DNA of 64,000 nt from Kitasatospora humi (GCF_020907985.1 NZ_JAJJPA010000002.1:248001-312000); one strand, 5' to 3'; positions 7,174 through 15,633 are shown, counted from the stretch's first letter. A program made the numbers and translations. The notes: generated by a model from the sequence alone, not told the origin.

Positions 7174-8529
7174 ATGTTCTCATCTGTGGGGCGCCTGCTG
7201 CCCGGGGCCTACCGCCCGCTGTTCGCCGTCCGCCCGTTCCGCCGCCTGCTGCCCGTCTTCGCGCTGTCGGACCTGGGGGACGGCATGAGCACCGTGGCCG
7301 TTGCCTGGCTGGCGCTCTCGCTGGCCCCGCACGGTGGGCAGGGCACGCTGGTCGCGGTCAGCGTCGCCGCGTACACGCTGCCGGGCGCGCTCGGCGCCCT
7401 GGTGCTGGGTCGCTGGCTGCGGCGGTTGTCGGCGCAGCGGCTGCTGGTGGCCGACGCCGTCCTGCGGGCCCTGCTGCTGGGCGCGATCCCGGTCGCGCGC
7501 CTGACCGGCACGCTCGGTCCGGCCGGCTACGTCGTACTGCTGGGCGCCTCCTCGCTCCTCCACGCGTGGGGAAAGGCCGGCAAGTACGCCCTGTTCGCGC
7601 CGCTGCTGGACGACGGTGTGCGGCTGGCCGCGAACACCGTGCTGAGCACCAGCCTGTCGGTTGCGACAGTGCTCGGCCCGGTGCTGGCAGGTCTGCTGGC
7701 GGGCACGGCGTCGCCGGCGTGGATCATCGGCCTGGACGCGGTCACCTTCGTCGTGCTCGCCATACAGGCCAGTCGGATCGTTCTGCCGGCGGCACCGGCC
7801 GGGTCGCCCGGTGCCGGTAGCGCGCGCCAGGGGCTGGGAGTGCTCCGGCGGCACCCGGAACTGCTCGGACTGCTGGTGCTGACGTGGCTGTTCAACCTCG
7901 CCTACGGGCCGGTCGAGGTCGCGCTGCCGTTGTTCGTCGTGCGCTCGCTGAGCGCCGGCGCGGGCCTGCTCGGCGCCTACTGGGCCGCGTTCGGCGCCGG
8001 AGCCGTCGTCGGCGCGCTGGGCGCCGGAGCAGCCAGGCGACTGCCACTGTGGCCGACCATGTTCGCCATCGTCGCCGGCCACGGCATCGCCCTGCTGCCC
8101 TTCACGGCCGCCCACACCGCCGTGCCGTCACTGATCGGCTTCGCCCTTGCCGGGGTCGTCTACGGACCGTACTCCGCGCTGTCGCTCTCGCTGCTCCAGG
8201 ACAGGGCGCCGAGCGGATCGCTCACCACCGTGCTTGCCGCCCGTAGCGCGGTGCTCATCACCGCCTCGCCACTGGGCGCCACACTGGGCGGGCTGCTCCT
8301 GAACCGCGTGGCCGCTCCGGTCCTGCTGGGCGGCTGTGGCATCGCCATGATCCTCACGGCCGCCCTCGCCGCCGCCCTCCACGGCTGCCACGCTTTGAGG
8401 CGGCGTCAGCGAGCCGTCACGCCCGCTGTCCCGACCCCGGGCGCGGGCCCCTCGCACGATGCTGCCTCCGGCGCGCAGGCGACCTCTGCCTCAGCCTGGC
8501 GCGGGGCGTCGAGCAGCACCGGCGCCTGA
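7174..8529 (+). CDS. MFS transporter, probable SoxR-controlled exporter
   Basis: A 451-residue polytopic membrane protein of the major facilitator type with about 12 hydrophobic segments; the N-terminal region LFAVRPFRRLLPVFALSDLGDGMS is typical of the MFS_3/enterobactin-exporter-like group. The last 60 residues are a polar Ala/Ser-rich cytoplasmic tail. It is divergent from a SoxR-type regulator 60 bp away with a matching operator, so efflux of a redox-active compound is the likely role; the substrate is unknown. ATG 7174 is chosen over GTG 7165 because of the predicted leaderless promoter; the difference is three residues. Confidence 0.85.
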   Translation: MFSSVGRLLPGAYRPLFAVRPFRRLLPVFALSDLGDGMSTVAVAWLALSLAPHGGQGTLVAVSVAAYTLPGALGALVLGRWLRRLSAQRLLVADAVLRALLLGAIPVARLTGTLGPAGYVVLLGASSLLHAWGKAGKYALFAPLLDDGVRLAANTVLSTSLSVATVLGPVLAGLLAGTASPAWIIGLDAVTFVVLAIQASRIVLPAAPAGSPGAGSARQGLGVLRRHPELLGLLVLTWLFNLAYGPVEVALPLFVVRSLSAGAGLLGAYWAAFGAGAVVGALGAGAARRLPLWPTMFAIVAGHGIALLPFTAAHTAVPSLIGFALAGVVYGPYSALSLSLLQDRAPSGSLTTVLAARSAVLITASPLGATLGGLLLNRVAAPVLLGGCGIAMILTAALAAALHGCHALRRRQRAVTPAVPTPGAGPSHDAASGAQATSASAWRGASSSTGA

Positions 8530-9024
8530 CAAGATCGGACTGGATGCCCTCACCGCGGGCTGCGGCTACGCCCTTGCCGACGGATGCGCGACCAGCTCGA
8601 CCAGGCGTAATCCGTGCCGGTTGCCGGTGGTGGCAAGGTCCGCAGTGGCGTTCCACCCGGTATTGAGAGGACGTTCTGAGCCGCTTTGCCTGATTCTGCT
8701 ATTGGCCCGGGTCAGGAGGGCTGGTGGGCCGGGAGTCCGGGTGGGGTCGCATCGGTAGCAGGTCCTCGGCCCCGGGTGACGAACGCCGCGAAGTCCCGCG
8801 TTACGCCAGGTCCTTACGCATCAGCCCAGGGCGCTGGAAAGGGTGGACATGATCCGGCGGGCGGTGACCTCGCCCCGGTGGTGGTCGAGCTGGGCGGTAA
8901 CGAACACCTGCCACGCCCGGCGACGGCCGTACCGCGGAGCGGCCGGCCCTCTCGGCCCCGTTCGCGCCGACATGCGCGCTGGCGAGGTCCGACTGGCCGC
9001 AGGACGCGCCGTCGGCCTGGCGCG
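8530..9024. other. 495-bp intergenic stretch with a possible integrase scrap
   Basis: No intact gene was found. On the minus strand about 8950-8821 reads a short frame ending at TGA (8823-8821) whose last residues, VTAQLDHHRGEVTARRIMST..., loosely recall the core-binding domain of tyrosine recombinases. It has no start, no catalytic region and is too short to trust. The rest shows weak codon bias in all frames. It separates the convergent MFS and PadR genes. Confidence 0.35.
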
Positions 9025-9585
9025 TCAGTTCGTGTCAGCCGCGGAGGTGAGTGCTTTCAGGGTGGTGTCCAACCAGTGCAGCTCGGTGCGGCTGGTGGCG
9101 CGGGCGATGGTCAGCAAGCCCTGGCGGAAGGGGTCGTCGAACTCCCCGGCGGCAAGCGGGCGTTCGCCCTCGTAGAAGAAACTGCTCGGCTCCTGGAGGA
9201 AGGCCAGGCGGCGGCGGAGGACTGCGGCTTGCCGGTCAGGGTCCGCAAGGTGGCGCAGGAAGGCCAGGACGGTGAACCAGTGGTTCTCGTCACTGATCTC
9301 GACACCGTCGGCCTCACGCAGGCGGCGGCGCAGCTCCTCCCGGCCCTTGCCGGTCAGGGTGAGGACGTGGCGGGGTGCCGCCCGAGTGCCCGGCTCGGTC
9401 TGCCGGCTCAGCAGTCCGGCTTTCTCCAGTCGCTTGACGGCCGGATAGAGCGTGCCGTCAGCGATCGGCCGGACGTGGCCGGTGAGATGCGCGACGCGCC
9501 GCTTCAGCTCGTAGCCGTGCAGCGGCTGCTCGTACAGGAAACCCAGGATCGCCAGTTCCAACACCACGCCATCATGCCTCACCAT
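9025..9585 (-). CDS. PadR-family transcriptional regulator
   Basis: A 186-residue regulator with the PadR winged helix-turn-helix at the N-terminus (LAILGFLYEQPLHGYELKRR, then IADGTLYPAVKRLEKAGLLS) and a C-terminal helical dimerisation domain. ATG 9585 is the outermost start; GTG codons at 9582, 9567 and 9564 are alternatives, and typical family members begin near the last one. A near-perfect dyad sits just upstream and covers both divergent promoters, so it probably represses itself and the hydrolase on the other strand. Confidence 0.88.
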   Translation of the reverse strand: MVRHDGVVLELAILGFLYEQPLHGYELKRRVAHLTGHVRPIADGTLYPAVKRLEKAGLLSRQTEPGTRAAPRHVLTLTGKGREELRRRLREADGVEISDENHWFTVLAFLRHLADPDRQAAVLRRRLAFLQEPSSFFYEGERPLAAGEFDDPFRQGLLTIARATSRTELHWLDTTLKALTSAADTN

Positions 9586-9587
9586 CT

Positions 9588-9611
9588 CTATACATCGGTG
9601 CCGATGTATAG
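9588..9611. promoter_or_regulatory. PadR operator between PadR and hydrolase genes
   Basis: Two perfect 11-bp arms, CTATACATCGG and CCGATGTATAG, are separated by 2 bp. PadR proteins recognise ATGTAT/ATACAT-type dyads, which these arms contain. The arm at 9601-9611 overlaps a plus-strand -10-like box (TATAGT, 9607-9612), and the other arm gives TATAGA on the minus strand next to the PadR start. Binding would block both directions. Confidence 0.75.
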
Positions 9612-9690
9612 TCTCGGCGATGCTTTCGGACGGCCGGGCGATCGGCGACCGGGCACCCGACCGAGCGATTCGAGTGATCGAGGAGGAGTC

Positions 9691-10467
9691 ATGCGCGACG
9701 CCAAGGTGACCCCCGGAGGGGCGCGAATGCGCTGGGTGGAGATGCCCGGAGACCCCCGGCTCGCCACCCGGGTCTACCTGCACGGGCTCGGTGCCTCCGC
9801 CGCGCCGTACTTCGCGGCTTCCGCCGCGCACCCTGCCCTGGCAGGCCACCGCTCGCTGCTGGTCGACCTGCTGGGCTTCGGTATCAGCGACCGCCCCACC
9901 GACTTCGCCTACACCCTGGAGGACCACGCCGACGCCGTGGCGACGGCCCTGGAGGCGGCCGACGTCCAGGCGGCGGACGTCATCGGGCACAGCATGGGCG
10001 GCGCAGTGGCCATCGTGCTGGCCGCCCGCCACCCGCACCTGGTCGGACGGCTCGTCTTGGTCGACGCCACCCTCGACCCGGCGCCCGTGGGGCACGGCCG
10101 CCCCGGGCCGAGCGGCATCGCCGCCTACACCGAGGAGGAGTTCCTCGCCGGTGGGTGGCGCCAGGTCCGCGAGAGCGTCGGACCGCACTGGTGGTCCACC
10201 ATGCGCCTGGCCGGGCGCGAGGCGCTGTACCGCAGCGCGGTGCACCGGGCCCTCGGCACCCAGCCGGCCATGCGCGACATGCTGATGGCCCTGCCGATCC
10301 CGCGCACCTACCTGCGGCCCGAGGCCGACCAGCCGCTTCCCGGCGCGCAGGAACTCACCAGGGCGGGAGTCGAGGTGGTGTCGATCCCGGACTGCGGGCA
10401 CAACATCATGCTGGACAACCCGGAGGCCTTCGCCCAGGCCACCGCCCTTGCCCTGCGCGAGGTCTGA
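9691..10467 (+). CDS. Alpha/beta-fold hydrolase
   Basis: A 258-residue alpha/beta hydrolase. The oxyanion-hole motif HGLG is at about 31-34, the nucleophile elbow GHSMGG places Ser at 101, and the catalytic His is in IPDCGHNIML near 241; the acid is probably the Asp in RPEADQPLPG. No signal peptide, so cytoplasmic. A strong GAGGAGG site precedes ATG 9691. Expression is probably controlled by the divergent PadR regulator through the dyad at 9588-9611, which suggests an inducible detoxifying or degradative esterase; the substrate is unknown. Confidence 0.88.
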   Translation: MRDAKVTPGGARMRWVEMPGDPRLATRVYLHGLGASAAPYFAASAAHPALAGHRSLLVDLLGFGISDRPTDFAYTLEDHADAVATALEAADVQAADVIGHSMGGAVAIVLAARHPHLVGRLVLVDATLDPAPVGHGRPGPSGIAAYTEEEFLAGGWRQVRESVGPHWWSTMRLAGREALYRSAVHRALGTQPAMRDMLMALPIPRTYLRPEADQPLPGAQELTRAGVEVVSIPDCGHNIMLDNPEAFAQATALALREV

Positions 10468-10487
10468 CACAGCGGGAGCCGCACCGC

Positions 10488-10934
10488 TCACCCCTCCGGT
10501 CGGCGAGACGGCGGCTGCCACGGCGAGCAGCGCCCGCGCGCCGCGCCGGCGTGGCCCCCGGCCAGGCGCTCGGCGCCGTCGAAGACGACGCGGACGGCAT
10601 CACCCGGGTGCAGCCGGTTGTCGCGGTCCAGCAGGCGCGGGCCCGGGACAGGAGTGCCGTCGGGCTGGCGCACGGTGGCGTACCAGCGCTGGTCACGGTC
10701 GATCACGGTGTGTTCAACGGAGACGACCACAGCATCGGTGGTGTGGCCGTGTAGGACGAATGGGAGTTGGACGGCACTGGAGGCGCCGGGGAGCCAGGCG
10801 AGGCCGGCCAGTGCCCACACCGCGACCGCTGCCTGGCAGCCGACGTCGATGCCGGCCACGAAGAGGAAGACGACGGCGGTCATCAGCGCGTAGCAGAGCG
10901 CCAGCCCGGTCAGCGCCCAGGCGTTCAGGTACAC
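10488..10934 (-). CDS. Small membrane protein with soluble C-terminal domain
   Basis: Two hydrophobic helices (AWALTGLALCYALMTAVVFL and AAVAVWALAGLAWLPGA) are followed by a soluble domain with DAVVVSVEHTVIDRDQRWYATVRQPDG and HPGDAVRVVFDG, which looks like the small beta-fold of DUF3592-like membrane proteins; this is an impression, not a match. GTG 10934 has GGGAGG upstream. An ATG at 11003 is possible but lies hard against a terminator-like hairpin with no room for a ribosome-binding site. It converges with the hydrolase, 20 bp between stops. Confidence 0.6.
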   Translation of the reverse strand: MYLNAWALTGLALCYALMTAVVFLFVAGIDVGCQAAVAVWALAGLAWLPGASSAVQLPFVLHGHTTDAVVVSVEHTVIDRDQRWYATVRQPDGTPVPGPRLLDRDNRLHPGDAVRVVFDGAERLAGGHAGAARGRCSPWQPPSRRPEG

Positions 10935-11003
10935 CTCGCCGACCGCCTCCCGCTGTGGTCGGCCAGGCCCACGGTCTGGGTGGAACCGTAGGTTCCGTGG
11001 CAT

Positions 11004-11031
11004 GTCCCACCCGCGCTTCCGCAGGTGGGAC
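11004..11031 (-). terminator. Hairpin after the multicopper oxidase gene
   Basis: Twelve-base arms GTCCCACCCGCG and CGCAGGTGGGAC pair with a CTTC loop and a single G-U pair. The hairpin begins 15 bp past the oxidase stop on the minus strand and has no U-tract, as is common in actinomycetes. Confidence 0.6.
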
Positions 11032-11046
11032 GGGGTGTAGCAGCGC

Positions 11047-12639
11047 CTACGGGACGACGTTGATGAAGCTCATCATGCCGTTGTCCTCGTGGGCGGCGAT
11101 GTGGCAGTGGAACATCCACGGGCCGGGATAGTCGGCGAAGGCGATCCGGATCACCACTCGACCGGGGACCCCGTTGGTTTCGTGCGGGACCACGACGGTG
11201 TCCTGGCGGTGGGTGTAGCGCTTGGGGTCGCCGTTGACCGAGACGACCTGGAAGGCGGTGGTGTGAAGGTGGAACGGGTGGTCCTCACCGGCGGTGTTGG
11301 TGATGGTCCACTGCTCCACGGTGCCCAGCTTGGCCGGGGTGTCGAAGATCGAGGAACCCGCGCTGAACTGCTTGCCGTTGATGTAGAACACGGTGCCGTC
11401 GGAGTTCTCGGAGAGCTGCAGGTTGCGCTGCTGGGCGATCGGCTCGGTCGCCAGGTCGGCCGGGGCGGTCGGCATCGGGCCGGTGACGGTGGGGAGGCGC
11501 TTGGCCGGACTGCCGGCGACCTTGAGGGTGGCGAGCGCCGTGTCCGGGTACTGGTCGCCCTGCGGGCCGTTGCTGTAGGCGGTGGTGCGCAGGGTGGTGG
11601 TACCGGGTGTGCAGTTGGCGGTGACCAGCACGTCGTACCGCTTGCCGGGGGGCAGCAGCAGGATGCTCGGCGTGGTGGTCTGGGCGACCGGGGTCCCGTC
11701 CTCGCCGATCACGGTGAAGCTGTAGCCGTCGAGCTGGAGCTGGTAGAAGATGTCGGCCCCGGCGTTGACCAGCCGCCACAGCTGGGTCTCGTTCGGCTTC
11801 ATGGTGAGCACCGGTCGCAGCTGACTGTTGACCAGGCGCACGGTGGGGGCGTTGGAGTCGATCGAGTTGCCGCCGGTGTTCTGCGGGATGTGCCCGGTCG
11901 CGTCGATCTGAGCGTCCTTCAGCACCAGGGTGTGCGTGGTGATGTTGCGCAGGTCGCGGGGCAGCAGGGTGCGGTCGTCCCCGACGATCAGCGCGCCGGA
12001 CAGACCGGCGAAGATCTGGTCCTCGACGTCACCCGGCATCGGGTCCGTCATCCCCGACATGTCGTACGAGCCGGGCGAGGTGCAGCTGGTGCCCATGGCG
12101 TGGCTGTGGTACCAGAAGGTGCCCTGCGGGTGGTCGGCTGGAATGGCCAGCTTGTAGGTGGTGGTGGCCCCCGGGGCCACGCACAGGAACGGGTCGTCCG
12201 ACTGGCCCGTGGGCGACACGTGCAGGCCGTGGAAGTGCAGGTTGGTGGCGACCGGCAGGTGGTTGACCAGCTTGATGGTGACGGTCGACCCGGGCTGCGC
12301 CCGGATGGTGGGGGCGGTGAAGGTGCCCGAGTAGGAGTCGCCGGAGACCTTCTTGCCGCCCACCTGGAACGCGGTCTGGCCGGCGCCCAGTGTGATCGTC
12401 ACATTCTGCTTGGCGCCGGTGTCGGCGTCGGCCGGGTCATGGAAGGCCAGCCCCGGCTTCATGCCCTTTTCCTGCACCGCGGTGGACGGCGGCTGCGTGT
12501 CGCCGGGCGAGGCGGCCATCGCCTCGGTGCCGACCGCGGCCGAGATCAGCAGCGCCACGGCGGTCATGGCGTGGATGGTGCGTCTGGTCCGCCGTATGCG
12601 TAGTCGGTGGCTTTCACGCATCGTGATGTCCCTGGACAT
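11047..12639 (-). CDS. Secreted multicopper oxidase
   Basis: A 530-residue oxidase with all four copper-ligand clusters: HFHGLH, FWYHSHAMG, DHPFHLH and the C-terminal MFHCHIAAHEDNGMM, which also provides the type 1 Cys, His and Met. Oxidation of phenols or metal ions is coupled to reduction of O2 to water. An Arg-rich N-terminus (RIRRTRRTIHAM) followed by a hydrophobic Ala-rich segment indicates export; the RR is not a strict Tat box. ATG 12639 has GGAG upstream and is preferred over the start at 12684. The full three-domain length is closer to CotA/bilirubin-oxidase types than to the small two-domain laccases of Streptomyces. Confidence 0.9.
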   Translation of the reverse strand: MSRDITMRESHRLRIRRTRRTIHAMTAVALLISAAVGTEAMAASPGDTQPPSTAVQEKGMKPGLAFHDPADADTGAKQNVTITLGAGQTAFQVGGKKVSGDSYSGTFTAPTIRAQPGSTVTIKLVNHLPVATNLHFHGLHVSPTGQSDDPFLCVAPGATTTYKLAIPADHPQGTFWYHSHAMGTSCTSPGSYDMSGMTDPMPGDVEDQIFAGLSGALIVGDDRTLLPRDLRNITTHTLVLKDAQIDATGHIPQNTGGNSIDSNAPTVRLVNSQLRPVLTMKPNETQLWRLVNAGADIFYQLQLDGYSFTVIGEDGTPVAQTTTPSILLLPPGKRYDVLVTANCTPGTTTLRTTAYSNGPQGDQYPDTALATLKVAGSPAKRLPTVTGPMPTAPADLATEPIAQQRNLQLSENSDGTVFYINGKQFSAGSSIFDTPAKLGTVEQWTITNTAGEDHPFHLHTTAFQVVSVNGDPKRYTHRQDTVVVPHETNGVPGRVVIRIAFADYPGPWMFHCHIAAHEDNGMMSFINVVP

Positions 12640-12793
12640 CTGGTCTCCGAAAGGGTGGATTGATTGGGGTCGTGTGGTGCTCACTCAACCTTTCCGGATC
12701 CCAGGGATATCGGACAAGCGTTTGCCTCAAATATGGCTGTTCTTTGTCGGCTCAGCATCTTGACATACTGCATGTGGGGGCATAGCAAAGGCC

Positions 12794-12824
12794 CGCCTTC
12801 GGTGACGGGTCGTCACCGAAGGCG
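12794..12824 (-). terminator. Terminator of the iron-binding lipoprotein gene
   Basis: Perfect 14-bp arms CGCCTTCGGTGACG and CGTCACCGAAGGCG with a 3-bp loop, starting about 20 bp after the minus-strand stop at 12843. Confidence 0.8.
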
Positions 12825-12842
12825 CGCCGGCTCGCCGTCAGC

Positions 12843-13919
12843 TCAGAGCAGACCGGCGTCCTGGAGGAGCTGGAGCGCCTCTTTTCCGTCACCGAGGTCG
12901 GCGACGTTGGCCATGGTGCCGATCGAGTCGAGCGGCGGCAGGTTCTCCTTGCTCTTGACGCCTGCCACCAGCGGGTACTCGTAGCTCTGCGAGTCGGCGA
13001 TCAAGGTCTGAGCGGGAGCGCTGGCCAGATAGGCGAGGAACGCCTGGGCGGCCGGCTGGTGCTTGCTGCTGGCGAGCACGCCGGCACCGGAGACGTCCAC
13101 CAGCGCGCCGGCGTCACCCTTGGCGAAGTAGTGCAGCGCGCTCTTGGTGGCCGCCTGGCCCTTCTCGTCGCGCAGCCGGTACCAGTAGTAGTGGTCGATC
13201 ACGCCGCCCTGCACCTCCCCGCTGTTGACCGCGGCGGACAGATCCTCGTTGCTGTCGTAGCTCTTGGCGTTGGCCTTCAGCCCCTGCAGCCACTTCTTGG
13301 CGGCGTCCTCGCCCTGGGACTTCAGCACCCGGGTGACGATCGGGGCGAAGTCGGTCTCGCTCGGCGCGATGCCGAGGCGGCCCTTCCACTCCGGCTTGGC
13401 CAGGTCGAGCACGGAGGTCGGCGGGGCGGTGTCCGCCGGGGTGCCGGTGGTGGCGACGAATGCGGCGGTGCGGGCGGAGACCCCCACCCAGTCGCCCTTG
13501 GGCGAGCTGTCCGCGGCCGGCACGGACTTGAGGGTGTCGTCCGCCACCTTGGTCAGCAGCCCCTTCTCCTCAAGGATCGTCAGGGCCGGCGGGTTCTCCG
13601 CGTAGAACACGTCGGCCGGAGAGGCGGAGCCCTCCTGCAGGATCTGGTTGGCCAGCTCCGCCTCGTCGCCCGAGCGCAGGTTCACCTTCACGCCGGTGCG
13701 CTTGGAGAAGTCGTCCGCCAGCGCCTTGGTGGTCTGCTCGTGCTGACCGCTGTACACCGTGATCGACTGGCCCACCAGCGCCTGGCCGCTGGCCGGCGCG
13801 GCGGCCGCGGCCGGCGAGGCGTCCGAGCCGGCGCCGCCGCCCGACCCGCATGCCGTCAGGGCCAGACAGGAGGCGGACAGGATGGCGATCGCGGCGGTGG
13901 CACGCGCGGTTGTGGACAC
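12843..13919 (-). CDS. Iron(III) ABC-transporter substrate-binding lipoprotein (FbpA/FutA-like)
   Basis: A 358-residue binding protein. The signal peptide ends with the lipobox LTAC (C24). The mature start ITVYSGQHEQTTKALADDF and the later motifs DVFYAEN, WVGVSARTA, GVIDHYYWYR and SSKHQPAAQAFLAYLASAPAQ match ferric-iron-binding proteins of the FbpA/FutA group, where Tyr residues bind iron; YYWY near 244-247 is in the expected place. GTG 13919 follows a GAGAG stretch. A good IdeR/DmdR-type iron box lies 44 bp upstream. No permease or ATPase gene is adjacent, so it must use partners encoded elsewhere or act alone. Confidence 0.88.
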   Translation of the reverse strand: MSTTARATAAIAILSASCLALTACGSGGGAGSDASPAAAAAPASGQALVGQSITVYSGQHEQTTKALADDFSKRTGVKVNLRSGDEAELANQILQEGSASPADVFYAENPPALTILEEKGLLTKVADDTLKSVPAADSSPKGDWVGVSARTAAFVATTGTPADTAPPTSVLDLAKPEWKGRLGIAPSETDFAPIVTRVLKSQGEDAAKKWLQGLKANAKSYDSNEDLSAAVNSGEVQGGVIDHYYWYRLRDEKGQAATKSALHYFAKGDAGALVDVSGAGVLASSKHQPAAQAFLAYLASAPAQTLIADSQSYEYPLVAGVKSKENLPPLDSIGTMANVADLGDGKEALQLLQDAGLL

Positions 13920-13962
13920 GGTGGGCTCTCTCTGGTTCGGGGCCTGACGAGAGGACTCTAGA

Positions 13963-13981
13963 GGAGGTAAGCCTTGCCTAA
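13963..13981 (-). promoter_or_regulatory. Iron box (IdeR/DmdR type)
   Basis: On the minus strand the site reads TTAGGCAAGGCTTACCTCC, 14 of 19 positions identical to the consensus TTAGGTTAGGCTAACCTAA. It lies just upstream of the iron-binding lipoprotein gene, so repression under iron-replete conditions is expected. Confidence 0.75.
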
Positions 13982-14118
13982 CAAGCGGATGGCTGAAAGT
14001 TGGAGAACCGTTGACGTCCGGCTCCCGTTGGCGGCCGGTTCCGCCGACGCCTCTCCTCGGGCCCGCCGCGGCCGACCGCTCCGACGGTGGGCCGGTGACC
14101 GCCCCCCACCGCCCGAGC

Positions 14119-14184
14119 GGTGCGGGCCGGTCCCTCAGCGGCCGCCCCGGCGGTGCGGGCCGGTCCCTCAGTGGCCGCCCCGGC
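14119..14184. repeat. 33-bp tandem duplication across a gene end
   Basis: Two adjacent 33-bp copies (14119-14151 and 14152-14184) differ at one base; a third copy begins and breaks off. The stop codon of the GlxA-type regulator (14168-14170) lies in the second copy, so the first is a downstream echo of its 3' end. Confidence 0.85.
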
Positions 14185-15133
14185 GGTGCCCGCCCGCCGT
14201 GACGCCCGTCCGCTCGCGCAGCAGCAGCCGCAGCGACCCGGCGTTCTCGTAGCCGACCCGCCGGGCTATCACCTCGATCGGCTGGTCGGTGGTGCGCAGC
14301 AAGTGCACCGCCTGCTCGATCCGCAGCTCCTGGACGAACCGCACCGGCGAACTGCCCAGCACCGCACGGGTGGTGCGCTGCAGTGTGCGTTCGCTGATGC
14401 CCAGCGCCCGGGCGGCGGCCTTGACGTCCAGCGGCTCGTCCAGCCGCTGGCGGGCCCAGCGCTCGAAGGCGGCCACCGTGGGGTCGCTCTGGGCCAGGGT
14501 GCTGGGCAGGGTGTGCGCTGTCTGCGAGGGCCGCTCGTCTATCACCAGGTGACGGGCCACCAGGTCGCTCAGCGCCGGGCTGGCCCGCCGCACCAGGGTC
14601 AGCGCCAGATCGACATGACCGAAGGCGGCGCCCGCCGTGGTCACCCCGTCCGAATGGGTCACCATGGCCTCCCGGTCGAGGTGGACGCGCGGGTAGCGGC
14701 GGCCGAAGTGCGGCGCCAGCCACCAGGTGGTGGTGGCGTGCAACCCGTCGAGCACTCCGGCCTCGGCGAGCAGGAAGCTGCCGGCGCAGGCGGTGGCGAT
14801 CGGGGTGCGGCGCTCCCGGGCGCGGCGCAGCAGCTCCCGGGCCGGGGCGAGGCCGGGGCCTGCCACCAGCTCGATCAGCTGGTCCGGGTCGAACCGCGCT
14901 ACGGCGGGCACCAGCAGCAGGTCGCAGTCGGCGACCCGCTCGACCGGGGCGACGGCGACGGTGAGTCCGGCGCCGGTGCGCACCGTCGGAGTGAAGCCGA
15001 CCGTTTCGACCTCCCAGCGCGGCGGCGGCTGCGGCAGCCTGTCGCGCAGCCCATTGGCGCAGTGCAGGATGTCCAGCACCGCCGTCAGGCCGGAGTCGAA
15101 CACGCCGTCAAGTACCAGAACACTGATCCGCAT
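14168..15133 (-). CDS. GlxA-family AraC-type transcriptional regulator
   Basis: A 321-residue regulator. An N-terminal DJ-1/PfpI-like domain (RISVLVLDGVFDSGLTAVLD, and the elbow TACAGSFLLAEAG near 113-125) precedes a C-terminal AraC-type DNA-binding domain with two helix-turn-helix units (VKAAARALGISERTLQRTTR and PIEVIARRVGYENAGSLRLL). The DJ-1-like part of such proteins is usually a ligand-sensing, non-enzymatic domain. It is divergent from a small monooxygenase-fold gene that may be its target. Its 3' end is part of a 33-bp tandem duplication. Confidence 0.88.
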   Translation of the reverse strand: MRISVLVLDGVFDSGLTAVLDILHCANGLRDRLPQPPPRWEVETVGFTPTVRTGAGLTVAVAPVERVADCDLLLVPAVARFDPDQLIELVAGPGLAPARELLRRARERRTPIATACAGSFLLAEAGVLDGLHATTTWWLAPHFGRRYPRVHLDREAMVTHSDGVTTAGAAFGHVDLALTLVRRASPALSDLVARHLVIDERPSQTAHTLPSTLAQSDPTVAAFERWARQRLDEPLDVKAAARALGISERTLQRTTRAVLGSSPVRFVQELRIEQAVHLLRTTDQPIEVIARRVGYENAGSLRLLLRERTGVTAGGHRRGGH

Positions 15134-15261
15134 GTCGGAAACGGTATCGGATGTGTCGTTCGCGCCACTGCGATGGATGATCGAGGAGACCGTAGCTTTC
15201 TGTCCAGCGGCCGGGCGAGGTGCCCGGCCGACGACGGTGACGACGGAGAATGGAGCACCCC

Positions 15262-15555
15262 ATGTCGAAGCTCGGTTTGCTGGTCCGGATCGAGGCGAAG
15301 CCCGAAGGCGCCGAGGCGGTCGGCCAGTTGCTGCGGGACGCGGTGGACCTGGCCCGCGCCGAGGAGGGCACGGTCAGCTGGTACGCCTTCCAGGAGGGCC
15401 CCACCGTCTTCGGTGTCTTCGACACGTTCGACGACGAGGAGGGCCGCGATGCCCACCTCAACGGGCGCATCGCCGACGCCCTTCGGGAGATCGCTCCCAC
15501 GCTGCTGGCGGCGGCTCCGGAGGTCAAGCGCACGACCATCCTCGCCGTCAAGTAG
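15262..15555 (+). CDS. Antibiotic-biosynthesis-monooxygenase-fold protein (YgiN-like)
   Basis: A 97-residue ABM-fold protein: SKLGLLVRIEAKPEGAEAVG, then EEGTVSWYAFQEGPTVFGVFDTF and a C-terminal helix. Such ferredoxin-like dimers include quinol monooxygenases and stress proteins. ATG 15262 is preferred over 15250 because GGAG then sits at a proper distance. It is divergent from the GlxA-type regulator. The specific substrate cannot be told from sequence. Confidence 0.8.
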   Translation: MSKLGLLVRIEAKPEGAEAVGQLLRDAVDLARAEEGTVSWYAFQEGPTVFGVFDTFDDEEGRDAHLNGRIADALREIAPTLLAAAPEVKRTTILAVK

Positions 15556-15633
15556 CTGCTGATCGCATGGCCCCTGTCGCTTGATCGGATACCCTCGGCC
15601 TCTCGATCGGCTATCGAGGGGCAGGGGGCCGTC

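Noticed and set aside
8686..9690. N-terminal extension of the alpha/beta hydrolase frame
   Set aside because: It crosses the PadR gene and operator; ATG 9691 has a strong GAGGAGG site and starts the domain.
11089..12603. Long plus-strand frame of 504 codons opposite the multicopper oxidase
   Set aside because: Its product is Val/Gly/Arg-rich low-complexity sequence, the usual antisense shadow of a GC-rich gene; the oxidase with all copper motifs lies on the other strand.
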